Made by a program: the position numbers and the translations under genes. Below, piece after piece: positions 1-6,097 of a stretch of 8,877 nt of DNA. Origin of the DNA: GWA2-66-18 sp964537395 (GTDB taxonomy: Bacteria; Elusimicrobiota; Elusimicrobia; UBA1565; UBA9628); assembly GCA_964537395.1 (NCBI GenBank), contig CAZIBN010000106.1, forward strand, positions 1-8,877. The letters run 5' to 3'. The notes beneath the pieces were generated by a model. The model searched no databases. It saw nothing but the letters and a program-made list of their open reading frames with translations, and had not been told where the DNA came from. The stretch's first letter is position 1, and every line of letters begins with the position of its first letter.

Positions 1-826
1 GCCAGCGGGTCAGGTCGATGGGGTTGTCGGTCGTGAGCTTCTCATAGACGAGCTTGTGCGTCTTGCCGAAGCCCTTGACCGCGTTGTAGCCGCCGTTGTT
101 CTCGGGCAGCTTCTGCTTGATGATGTCGGCCTGGATGGTGACGCCGAGGTGGTTGGCCTGACCGGTGAGGTCGGCCGACACGTGGTAGTCCTTCTCCGGC
201 GTCTTGAACGCGTTGTTGCGCACGTAGCACCACAGGATGGTCGCCATGCCGAGAGAGTGCGCGGCCTCGAACGCCTGGGAGACCTCCCAGATCTGGCGGC
301 GGGACTCGGCCGAGCCGAAGTACACGGTGGCGCCCACGGCGGTGCAGCCCATGTTGTAGGCCTGCTTCATGCTGCCGTACATGGTCTGGTCGAACGTGTT
401 CGGATAGCTCAGGAGCTCGCTGTGGTTGAACTTCAGGATGTAGGGAATCTTGTGGGCGTACTTGCGCGCGGTCATGCCGAGCACGCCGAGCGTGGAGGCC
501 ACGCCGTTGGCGCCGCCTTCGATCGCGAGCTTGACGATGTTCTCCGGGTCGAAGTAGATCGGGTTCGGGGCGAAGGACGCCGCGGCCGAGTGCTCGATGC
601 CCTGGTCGACGGGGAGGATGGAGACGTAGCCCGTGCCGGCGAGGCGGCCGTGGTTGTAGAGGCTTTGCAGCGACTTAAGGACCGGGGTCGGGCGGTCGGA
701 GAGGGAGAAGAGGCGCTCGACGGAATCGGGGCCGGGGATGTGGATCGTCTCCTTGGGGATGCCGACGCATGTATGCTCGAGGAGCTTGGCGTCGGCTCCG
801 AGCAGGGTTTCGATGTTCGTGGTCAT
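1..826 (-). CDS. fbaB: Class I fructose-bisphosphate aldolase, DhnA/FbaB type (C-terminus cut by window edge)
   Basis: It cleaves fructose 1,6-bisphosphate to dihydroxyacetone phosphate and glyceraldehyde 3-phosphate, or makes it in gluconeogenesis, through a lysine Schiff base in the cytosol. The 275 visible residues align from memory along their whole length with E. coli FbaB (about 350 aa), so roughly 75 residues lie beyond position 1. Recognisable blocks are LAGTGYVSILPVDQGIEHS (residues 62-80), YFDPENIVKLAIEGG (91-105), ASTLGVL (110-116), YPNTFDQTMY (141-150), GATVYFGSAESRRQI (165-179) and DYHVSADLTGQANHL (213-227). The Schiff-base lysine is expected at K237 in ADIIKQK. The ATG at 824-826 is preceded by AGGAGA 9 nt upstream, which fixes the start. 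It is transcribed away from the secreted-protein gene at 981 and has no evident link to the glycan genes. The family assignment is firm; the gene symbol is by similarity. Confidence 0.95.
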   Translation of the reverse strand, partial: MTTNIETLLGADAKLLEHTCVGIPKETIHIPGPDSVERLFSLSDRPTPVLKSLQSLYNHGRLAGTGYVSILPVDQGIEHSAAASFAPNPIYFDPENIVKLAIEGGANGVASTLGVLGMTARKYAHKIPYILKFNHSELLSYPNTFDQTMYGSMKQAYNMGCTAVGATVYFGSAESRRQIWEVSQAFEAAHSLGMATILWCYVRNNAFKTPEKDYHVSADLTGQANHLGVTIQADIIKQKLPENNGGYNAVKGFGKTHKLVYEKLTTDNPIDLTRW

Positions 827-835
827 TTGGGCGAG

Positions 836-841
836 TCTCCT
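836..841 (-). promoter_or_regulatory. Shine-Dalgarno site of the aldolase gene
   Basis: AGGAGA on the minus strand lies 9 nt before the ATG at 826. It is the only convincing ribosome binding site in the window, so the host uses Shine-Dalgarno initiation at least for this gene. Confidence 0.75.
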
Positions 842-860
842 ATGTTTGAAAGCGGGGCTT

Positions 861-890
861 ATTATACGAAATGAAATCGGTGCAGGTCAT
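861..890 (-). promoter_or_regulatory. Sigma-70-type promoter of the aldolase gene
   Basis: On the minus strand a perfect TATAAT lies at 866-861. An ATGACC box (4 of 6 matches to TTGACA) lies at 890-885 with an 18-bp spacer. Transcription would begin near 854, giving a leader of about 28 nt that includes the AGGAGA ribosome binding site. The -10 is strong and the -35 moderate. Confidence 0.65.
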
Positions 891-945
891 TTTTCGATCT
901 ATGCAACGAATGAGCCGATGCGTGCGGGCGTCACGCAGTCTCGAT

Positions 946-974
946 GTGAAATAGCCGGTCTCTTTTGCTAAAGT
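946..974 (+). promoter_or_regulatory. Promoter of the secreted-protein gene, predicted to give a leaderless mRNA
   Basis: GTGAAA at 946-951 (4 of 6 to TTGACA), a 17-bp spacer, and TAAAGT at 969-974 preceded by TGC (an extended -10 TGn). Only 6 nt separate the -10 from the ATG at 981, so the usual start site 7 nt below the -10 falls on the A of the ATG. No Shine-Dalgarno sequence fits in the gap. Confidence 0.6.
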
Positions 975-980
975 CCGCGC

Positions 981-1769
981 ATGAACAAAATAATCTCGGC
1001 GTTCCTCTTGACGCTCCTGATGGCGGCCTCGGCCGCGGCTCGCGGTGACGATGCCCCGTCCATATTCGCCAAGATCAAGCCCAAGGTGGGCGCGTGGGCG
1101 GAATACTCGTACGAGACCAAGAAGGGCGACAAGGTCAAGACGAAGGGGCGCTTCCGCATGGCCGTCGTCGGCAAGGAGGGCGACGCTTTCTGGACCGAGC
1201 AGAAGATGACCCTCGAGATCCCCAAGCCCAAGAGGGATGAGGCGGGCGGCGTCATGAAGTTCCTGGCCGGCAAGGACGGCGTCACGAAGGCGTTCATGAA
1301 GAGCGAAGACGGCGTCATGGATATGACCTCGATGATGGGCGGGCGCAAGAAGCCGGAGGCGGTCGACAAGGCGAAGATGACCGAGGTCGGCGAGGAGAAG
1401 ATCGAGGTTCCCGCGGGCAAGTTCAAGGCGACGCACTACATCTTCGAGGAGGGCAAGAACACCGGCGATGCGTGGGTGAAGCCCGGCGTGGGGCCCTACG
1501 GCATGATCAAGCAGCTTTACCACGACGGCAAGGACATCACGACCCTCGAGCTGCTGGCCTCGGGCGACGACGCCAAGTCCGAGGTCGACGAGAAAGCCGC
1601 GAAGTCGATGATGGGTGAGATGATGGGCGACCGCCCGTCCCGCTCCAAAAAGGGGAAGAATCACGATGAGGAGTCCGAGGATTCCGAGGAGCAGGCCGGA
1701 GAGAAGCCGAGCATCGGCGGCTTTTTCAAGAACGCGCTGAAGAAGAAGGCCGGGCTCGGCGACGACTAG
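981..1769 (+). CDS. Secreted protein of unknown function, DUF3108/TapB-like
   Basis: This is a 262-aa exported protein of unknown role. Residues 1-20 form a signal peptide: MNK, a hydrophobic stretch of about 14, then ASAAA, with cleavage likely near residue 18-20. There is no lipobox cysteine, so a soluble periplasmic or secreted protein is expected. The mature part (about 30-195) looks all-beta with alternating charged and hydrophobic residues, including GAWAEYSYETKKGDK (37-51) and VPAGKFKATHYIFE (143-156). The latter resembles the VPAGxFxA strand pair seen in DUF3108/TapB-like proteins; that link is from memory and tentative. Methionine-rich stretches occur at 113-119 and 210-216. The tail (about 220-244) is low-complexity, lysine-rich then acidic, and is followed by a short amphipathic basic segment (245-258). 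The stop is 2 bp from that of the opposing gene. The ATG at 981 sits 6 nt below a -10 box, suggesting a leaderless message. Confidence 0.85.
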   Translation: MNKIISAFLLTLLMAASAAARGDDAPSIFAKIKPKVGAWAEYSYETKKGDKVKTKGRFRMAVVGKEGDAFWTEQKMTLEIPKPKRDEAGGVMKFLAGKDGVTKAFMKSEDGVMDMTSMMGGRKKPEAVDKAKMTEVGEEKIEVPAGKFKATHYIFEEGKNTGDAWVKPGVGPYGMIKQLYHDGKDITTLELLASGDDAKSEVDEKAAKSMMGEMMGDRPSRSKKGKNHDEESEDSEEQAGEKPSIGGFFKNALKKKAGLGDD

Positions 1770-1771
1770 TT

Positions 1772-3205
1772 TTATTTGGCGCGAACGACGCGGAACATCG
1801 AGAGGCCGCCGCTGGCGGCGACGGGCTTGAGTCCGTAGCGCTCGAGCTTGGCGCGCAGGCCTTCCTCCCCGAACGTCCGGCCGCTCACGTACACGACCTC
1901 TCCCGCCGCGGCGAGCGCGTCCAGGCGGGCGTGCAGCGCGGCTTCATCCGTGAAGTAGCGCAGGTTCAGCGGGCGCAGGCCGCCGAAATAAGAGAGATAA
2001 ACGGGGCCGAGGCCGTTGGCGAGGATCCAGGCGTCCGCGGGGGCGTTGGCCTTCGTCCAGGCCGTCTCGACGAGCGCCAGGTTGTTCTCGAACACCGAGG
2101 CGGGCCGGACGACGTAGTGGAAATTGAAGGCGAAGGCGGCGGCAGTCCAGGCGATCAAGGCGCCCAGGCGCAGCCGCGAGGACATGGCCTGCAGGCCCAA
2201 GGTCGCCAGCGCCCAGAGCGCGATCAGGTCGGTGATGCGATACACGATCGTGAACGGCTCCCAGCTGAGGAAGAGGGCGGCGTAGCAGGCGAGCCACAAA
2301 AGCCAGAAGCGGGATTCACGGCTCTTGTCCGCGGCCCCTCGCGCCGCGGCGAGGATCGGCAGGACGGCCAGGATGACGCCGGCGGACCAGGCGAGGCCGT
2401 GGCGGCCGACGAAGCCGGTGAAGATTCGCAGGGACATCCCCAGCCAGGCCGGAACGGCGGAGGAGAACGGGATCGAATGCCAGGCGAAGGCGCGGTCGTT
2501 GCCTAAGGCGGCGGAGCCGAGAAGCCACAGCTTCAGCTCAGCGAACGAAGCGGGTTTAAAGGCGAAGAGGCCGGCGCAGATATAGGGGACGGCTAAGGCA
2601 ACGAATAGAGTTCTCGCGTAGGGCAGCGTCTCGCCGAGGCCCTTTTTTCGTTTGAGCGCGTAAATCAACGCGGGCAACGCCATCAGATGGCCGACGTGGC
2701 CCAGGATCGCGCCCGCGTGCCACAACCCCGTGAGGGCCGGGCGCGGCTTGTCCGACAGCGCTTCGCGGGCGGCGAGCGCTATGAATAGCGCACCCAACAT
2801 ATAGACCTGCGCCTCGAGGCTCCAGAACCACCAGGCGTGGCTGACCGCCAGCGCGGCGGCGCCGAGGATGGCTTCGCGTTCACCGCGCCCGGCGCGGCGG
2901 AGCAAGGAGGAAAAGACGGCGGCGCCTGCGGCGCCGAGCAACGAATCGAGGATCTGGAGCGAGAGCAACGCCTGGCCCTGGTAGCCGAGTAGGCGCCAAA
3001 TCTTGTCGAAGCACCAGGCCACGACGCCATATGCCAGATGGTTGCCGTGAACCAGATGCTTGAAGTCCGACAGCTCCACGGCGATGGCGCAGGCGACGCC
3101 GTCAAAGTTGTGAAAAAGGGATCGGAACGACAGGTTCAGGAAGAGAGCGGCGAAAAACACCGCCGACATCGATTTTCCGTCGGACCACGAAGCCCTTTTC
3201 GTCAT
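1772..3205 (-). CDS. Polytopic membrane protein, probable GT-C-type glycosyltransferase (family 39-like)
   Basis: The 477-aa product has about ten hydrophobic segments, roughly at residues 14-30, 78-104, 112-128, 132-146, 160-184, 196-215, 270-288, 299-314, 324-340 and 347-363. A soluble C-terminal domain follows (about 385-477). The first outer loop carries FDGVACAIAVE (34-44) with D35, followed by HLVHGNHLAYG (50-60). GT-C enzymes such as PMT and ArnT place an acidic catalytic residue in this loop. WSLEAQVYMLG (128-138) has an E in the position where related proteins show a conserved acidic residue after the third or fourth helix. Such proteins transfer a sugar from a polyprenyl-phosphate donor outside the membrane. 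The acceptor cannot be inferred. The ATG at 3203-3205 has no Shine-Dalgarno; TGATACCAT (an extended -10-like element) lies 8 nt upstream. It is divergent from the SDR gene and tail-to-tail with the secreted protein. It could instead be a non-enzymatic membrane protein; the GT-C call is an inference. Confidence 0.8.
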   Translation of the reverse strand: MTKRASWSDGKSMSAVFFAALFLNLSFRSLFHNFDGVACAIAVELSDFKHLVHGNHLAYGVVAWCFDKIWRLLGYQGQALLSLQILDSLLGAAGAAVFSSLLRRAGRGEREAILGAAALAVSHAWWFWSLEAQVYMLGALFIALAAREALSDKPRPALTGLWHAGAILGHVGHLMALPALIYALKRKKGLGETLPYARTLFVALAVPYICAGLFAFKPASFAELKLWLLGSAALGNDRAFAWHSIPFSSAVPAWLGMSLRIFTGFVGRHGLAWSAGVILAVLPILAAARGAADKSRESRFWLLWLACYAALFLSWEPFTIVYRITDLIALWALATLGLQAMSSRLRLGALIAWTAAAFAFNFHYVVRPASVFENNLALVETAWTKANAPADAWILANGLGPVYLSYFGGLRPLNLRYFTDEAALHARLDALAAAGEVVYVSGRTFGEEGLRAKLERYGLKPVAASGGLSMFRVVRAK

Positions 3206-3213
3206 CGACGGCT

Positions 3214-3222
3214 ATGGTATCA
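3214..3222 (-). promoter_or_regulatory. Possible extended -10 element of the GT-C-like gene
   Basis: The minus strand reads TGATACCAT from 3222 to 3214: a TGn motif plus TACCAT (4 of 6 to TATAAT), 8 nt before the ATG at 3205. No -35 box was found. If used, the message would have a leader of only about 2 nt. Confidence 0.35.
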
Positions 3223-3231
3223 GAAATCTAT

Positions 3232-3237
3232 TATAAT
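3232..3237 (+). promoter_or_regulatory. Perfect -10 box of the SDR gene, predicted to give a leaderless mRNA
   Basis: TATAAT ends 6 nt before the ATG at 3244, with CTCGCC between them and no Shine-Dalgarno. Transcription would begin at or next to the start codon. No good -35 is visible at 16-18 bp spacing, so the promoter may depend on the consensus -10 or an activator. Confidence 0.6.
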
Positions 3238-3243
3238 CTCGCC

Positions 3244-3978
3244 ATGAACGGACGCCTCCGTGAGAAGACGGTCCTGATTACCGGCGGCGGCCAGGGCATC
3301 GGCAGGGCCGCGGCCTTGGCGTTCGCCAAGGAAGGCGCCCGGCTCGCGATCTGCGGCCGTAGTCCGGAGAATCTGGGGGCCGTCGCCGCCGAGCTGCGCG
3401 CCCTCGGGGCCAAGGTCGTCGCCGAGAGCTGCGACGTCACGAACGAAGGGCAGGTCGCGGATTTCATCGCCGCCGTGCTCAAGGAGTTCGACCTGATCGA
3501 CGTCCTGATCAACAACGCGGGCGTTCTGGGGCCGATCGGGCCGCTGGTGAAGGCGTCGGCCGCGGACTGGCAGGCGACGATCGCGGCCAATCTGACGGGC
3601 CCGTTCCTGGTCACGCGCGAGGTTCTGCGCGCCTCGATGCTGAAAAGGGGGCGCGGCGTCGTGATCAACGTCTCCTCCGGTGCCGGACGGCGCGGGACCG
3701 CCGGCTGGGGGCCGTACGCCGCGAGCAAGTTCGGGCTCGAGGGCATGACCCAGGTCTGGGCGGACGAGACGCGCGAGACCAAGATCCGCTTTTATACGCT
3801 GAGCCCCGGACCGACCGCGACCGCGATGCGGGCGGCGGCCGCGCCCGGAGAGGACCCGAAGACGATCAAGACGCCTGCCGTCGTGGCCGCGGCTTTCGTC
3901 GAGCTCGCGCTCGACGAGTGCGCCTTGCCGACGGGCGGGGTTTTGCGTCTGGACCCGGCGGGGAAGATGCTGTCTTAA
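3244..3978 (+). CDS. Short-chain dehydrogenase/reductase (SDR), classical type
   Basis: A 244-aa NAD(P)-dependent oxidoreductase of usual classical-SDR length (about 250). The Rossmann cofactor motif TGGGQGIG is at residues 13-20 and GRS at 38-40 follows the second strand. D64 in CDV would contact adenine, NNAG is at 90-93, and N116 is the structural and catalytic asparagine. The catalytic set is S145 in NVSSG, Y158 and K162 in YAASK. SPGPTATAM (187-195) forms the usual loop after the sixth strand. An arginine after strand 2 (R39) suggests preference for NADPH. The family includes 3-oxoacyl-ACP reductases and sugar or alcohol dehydrogenases; the substrate cannot be told. An upstream in-frame ATG at 3214 would span the -10 box and add ten residues before the usual N-terminus, so 3244 is preferred. 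The gene stands alone and is bounded by the palindromic terminator. Confidence 0.93.
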   Translation: MNGRLREKTVLITGGGQGIGRAAALAFAKEGARLAICGRSPENLGAVAAELRALGAKVVAESCDVTNEGQVADFIAAVLKEFDLIDVLINNAGVLGPIGPLVKASAADWQATIAANLTGPFLVTREVLRASMLKRGRGVVINVSSGAGRRGTAGWGPYAASKFGLEGMTQVWADETRETKIRFYTLSPGPTATAMRAAAAPGEDPKTIKTPAVVAAAFVELALDECALPTGGVLRLDPAGKMLS

Positions 3979-4015
3979 GACGCGCGGCCCGCTAGTCCTT
4001 TGATCTATTCTCGAT

Positions 4016-4047
4016 GATAAAGACTCGTTCCGGAACGAGTCTTTATC
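4016..4047. terminator. Bidirectional intrinsic terminator, 32-bp perfect palindrome
   Basis: Two 16-nt arms (4016-4031 and 4032-4047) are perfect inverted copies. The left arm is GATAAAGACTCGTTCC. Folded as RNA this gives about 14 base pairs around a CCGG loop. On both strands the GC-containing stem is followed by TTTATC, so it can end transcripts from either side. It lies between the convergent SDR gene (stop at 3978) and GT-C gene (stop at 4094). The rest of the gap (3979-4093) shows nothing else. Confidence 0.8.
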
Positions 4048-4093
4048 TGCTTTCGTAGATCAGCGTGCCGATGACGATTACTCCGACACGTTC

Positions 4094-5314
4094 CTAGGCG
4101 ATCGCTCGCCGCGCGCGCGTCCATATTTCCAGCAGCCCGTAGGCGCAGAACAGGATGGCGAAGGGCATCATGGGCAGGCGGTAGCGGATGATGGACCAGA
4201 ACACGGTGTAGACGCCGCTGACGCTGGCCAGGACCAGGTAGAACATGTCCGCGTCGGGGAATCGCCGCCGCGCCAGCAGCATCCCGAGGACGGCGAACGG
4301 GATGATCCACCCGTCCGAGAGCAGGCTCACCCAGAACACCTGCCGGGAGCCGTGGGCATAGGCGCGCTCGTAGGGATAGAGCCGCCACAATTTAAGAAAG
4401 CTGCCTGTGATGTACCTCGCGAAACGCACCGGCTCCCGGCGGATGATCTTCATCGCCTCGCGGTAGAACAGCGCGTCCCGCTCGGCCTCGCCCACTTTCG
4501 AGGCTTCCTGCGCGACGGGGTCCTTCCCGATCAATTCCGGCTCACCCGTCGTTCCCGCGACATCGTTGGGGACGATCAGGCCGAGATAGAGATGCGCGCC
4601 GCCCGCGCTGCTGCCGATGATCGGCCGGCCGAACACGAGATAGTTGCGCAGCGGCCACGGGGCATAGACCGCGAGCATGGCCGCCAGGTACACGGCGGTC
4701 CAGAGCCCGCGTCGAGGCCGGGGCTCGCTGAGCCAAACGCCGAGCGTCAGCGCCGCTCCGGCGGGGATGAACACCGAGTTGGTGAGCGCGCAGCATGCGG
4801 TGGCGGCGCCTGCCGCGGCGTAGAGACGCAGCGAGCGGTCGCGGCGGGCGCGGACCAGCAGCCAAACCGCGGCCGTGATCAGGAATGTCTGGAAGATCTC
4901 CCGCTCGAGGCTGGCGGAGTAGTAGACGAATTGAGGATAGAACGCCGCGATCGCGGCTCCGAGCAGGCCGACCGGCGGGCCGAATATGTCGCGGCCCAGC
5001 GCGAAGATCAGCGCGATCGTCAGGATGCCGAGCAGCGCGTTGAGCGCCTGGGCGGCCCGGTAGCTGGGGCCCGTGATGTTGTAGAGGCCGGCCAGGATCA
5101 GAGGGTAGCCGGGCTCCCGCGCGGCGTTGAGGTTGCCGGCCGGGTCCCGCAGCTCGCCATGGTGCAGCAGGCTCTCCGCCATGGTCTCGTACCAGCTGAT
5201 GTCGGGTATGGTCCCGCCCGGGCCCCACTGAGGGTATTTCCAGCTGTAGCCGGCGCGCGCGACCAGGCCTGCGACGAGCAACGCTAAAATCCACGAGCGA
5301 TTATTTGAAAACAC
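4094..5314 (-). CDS. Polytopic membrane glycosyltransferase, GT-C / ArnT-PMT-like (family 39-like)
   Basis: The 406-aa integral membrane protein starts with a hydrophobic segment at about 8-21. An outer loop follows with IPDISWYETMAESLL (36-50), where D38 is in the place of the catalytic acidic residue of PMT/ArnT enzymes. REPGYPLILAGLY (66-78) matches the typical RxPGYPLLLA entry to the second helix, and ASLEREIFQTFLI (134-146) matches the conserved acidic motif before a later helix. Further hydrophobic segments continue to about residue 400, ending in a short basic tail. The family moves sugars or related groups from polyprenyl-phosphate donors to lipid, glycan or protein acceptors on the outer face; the substrate is not known. 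The start is GTG at 5312-5314, since the frame is closed by TAG three codons upstream. No Shine-Dalgarno is present. It is divergent from the methyltransferase locus, with only 19 bp between start codons. Confidence 0.85.
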   Translation of the reverse strand: MFSNNRSWILALLVAGLVARAGYSWKYPQWGPGGTIPDISWYETMAESLLHHGELRDPAGNLNAAREPGYPLILAGLYNITGPSYRAAQALNALLGILTIALIFALGRDIFGPPVGLLGAAIAAFYPQFVYYSASLEREIFQTFLITAAVWLLVRARRDRSLRLYAAAGAATACCALTNSVFIPAGAALTLGVWLSEPRPRRGLWTAVYLAAMLAVYAPWPLRNYLVFGRPIIGSSAGGAHLYLGLIVPNDVAGTTGEPELIGKDPVAQEASKVGEAERDALFYREAMKIIRREPVRFARYITGSFLKLWRLYPYERAYAHGSRQVFWVSLLSDGWIIPFAVLGMLLARRRFPDADMFYLVLASVSGVYTVFWSIIRYRLPMMPFAILFCAYGLLEIWTRARRAIA

Positions 5315-5333
5315 AGAATGATATACTAAAAAA
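5315..5333. promoter_or_regulatory. Overlapping divergent promoters in a 19-bp gap
   Basis: On the plus strand TGATATACT (5319-5327) is an extended -10 with TATACT at 5322-5327, 6 nt before the ATG at 5334. On the minus strand the same bases offer TAGTAT (5328-5323) or TATATC (5325-5320) as -10 for the GTG at 5314. The start codons are 20 bp apart on opposite strands. No clear -35 was found for either direction. The plus-strand element is well supported; the minus-strand one is weaker (4 of 6). Confidence 0.5.
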
Positions 5334-5381
5334 ATGACCGAGCCCGGCTCGCTTCTTTCGTCGGTGACGATCCCGTGCTAG
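5334..5381 (+). pseudogene. 15-codon mini-ORF resembling the start of a family 2 glycosyltransferase
   Basis: ATG at 5334 follows an extended -10 by 6 nt and opens a 15-residue frame, MTEPGSLLSSVTIPC, ending in TAG (5379-5381). The LLSSVTIPC part looks like the first beta strand of GT-A family 2 enzymes, usually SVVIPCYNE. The stop falls exactly where YNE should follow. The methyltransferase GTG (5375) lies inside the last codons in another frame, so termination here could allow re-initiation. It may be a remnant left by a deletion, a leader peptide, or chance. Confidence 0.4.
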
Positions 5382-6076
5382 AGCAGGCTGAATACAAAGG
5401 AACGAGCCATCTGATCGCGACGCGGTCGCTGGTGAGATATAACAATTACGTATTCAAGCTCATCTGCCGCGGCTTGAAAATGGACGGGGAGCTCCTCGAA
5501 TTCGGCCCGGGTCTTGGGGACTTTCTCGAGCGGTTCAAGAAACTGGGAAAATTGATCGATTGCGTCGAGAACGAGCCGCAGTTTTTTGACGCCTTGAAGC
5601 CTCTGGCCCGGACGGTGGCCGGAAAATTAGAAGATCTCCCGGGCCAGTACGACGGTATAGTAAGCGTTAATGTCCTTGAACATATAGAAAACGACAGGGG
5701 AACCTTGCGGGAGCTTTATCAGAAGCTCAAGCCGGGTGGTCTATTGAACTTATACCTTCCTGCGGCGCAGGTGTTGTACGGACACCTGGATGCGCTGGTT
5801 CATCATTTTCGGCGATATGACCGCGCGGACCTCGTGAACAAGGTCAAGGAAGCGGGATTCGAGGTCGAAGAAGTATTTAACGTCGACGCGGTTGGATTTA
5901 TTGCCTTCGGCATTTACAAGATACTCAAGTGGGGGGACGGCAACATTACCCCCGGCTCGATGACCTTTTACGACAACGTCGTGTTCCCGTTCACTTATGT
6001 AGTGGACCCTCTCGTGGGCCGAAAATTCGGCCGAAGCATCTATCTGCGCGCGCGTAAACCTGAAAATTCGCCTTAA
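5375..6076 (+). CDS. Class I SAM-dependent methyltransferase (Methyltransf_11/23-like)
   Basis: A 233-aa cytosolic methyltransferase. The SAM-binding motif I is LEFGPGLGDF (41-50), an acidic residue E65 ends the second strand (CVEN), VNVLEHIEND (98-107) is the motif seen in UbiE/Methyltransf_11-like proteins, and LKPGGLLNLYLPA (118-130) is motif III. The segment YGHLDALVHHFRRYDRADL (135-153) is typical of methyltransferases near glycan and lipid-sugar clusters (YGxLDxxxGHxRRY). The acceptor is unknown. The start is uncertain: GTG at 5375 has no Shine-Dalgarno and overlaps the stop of the mini-ORF at 5334-5381. The next in-frame ATG (residue 36) would remove a conserved-looking helix (RYNNYVFKLI). 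Codon use is richer in A/T than in neighbours (TTA, ATA, AAT, GAA codons are frequent around 5600-5770), suggesting separate origin or lower expression. Confidence 0.85.
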   Translation: MLEQAEYKGTSHLIATRSLVRYNNYVFKLICRGLKMDGELLEFGPGLGDFLERFKKLGKLIDCVENEPQFFDALKPLARTVAGKLEDLPGQYDGIVSVNVLEHIENDRGTLRELYQKLKPGGLLNLYLPAAQVLYGHLDALVHHFRRYDRADLVNKVKEAGFEVEEVFNVDAVGFIAFGIYKILKWGDGNITPGSMTFYDNVVFPFTYVVDPLVGRKFGRSIYLRARKPENSP

Positions 6077-6088
6077 AAAAGGTATTTT
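6060..6088 (+). promoter_or_regulatory. Possible promoter before the C-methyltransferase gene
   Basis: CTGAAA (6060-6065) and TATTTT (6083-6088), each 4 of 6 to consensus, are separated by 17 bp. Transcription would begin about 3 nt before the ATG at 6098, again nearly leaderless. The AT-rich gap also contains AAGG 15 nt before the ATG, too far for a normal ribosome binding site. Weak evidence. Confidence 0.3.
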
Positions 6089-6097
6089 TAAACCAAC

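Noticed and set aside
56..874. 272-codon open frame on the plus strand
   Set aside because: Antisense to the aldolase, whose identity is certain; the frame is a composition effect.
840..1664. 274-codon open frame on the minus strand
   Set aside because: Antisense to the secreted protein, which has a signal peptide and promoter; the shadow has only Leu/Arg/His-rich low-complexity content.
1749..1776. GCCG/CGGC hairpin followed by a TTTTATTT run as a terminator of the secreted-protein gene
   Set aside because: The stem is only 4 bp, lies within the coding end, and is separated from the T run by about 9 nt.
3214..3246. Upstream ATG at 3214 as start of the SDR gene
   Set aside because: It would place the TATAAT box inside the coding region and add ten residues before the normal SDR N-terminus; 3244 fits both family length and promoter spacing.
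4352..5287. 311-codon open frame on the plus strand
   Set aside because: Antisense to the GT-C gene, which has clear membrane segments and family motifs. The translation is charged, repetitive and without any recognisable domain.
6073..6091. Inverted repeat TTAAAAA / TTTTTAA as a terminator after the SAM methyltransferase
   Set aside because: The 7-bp stem is all A/T with a 5-nt loop and no GC pairs, too weak for an intrinsic terminator; the tract is better read as promoter-like spacer.
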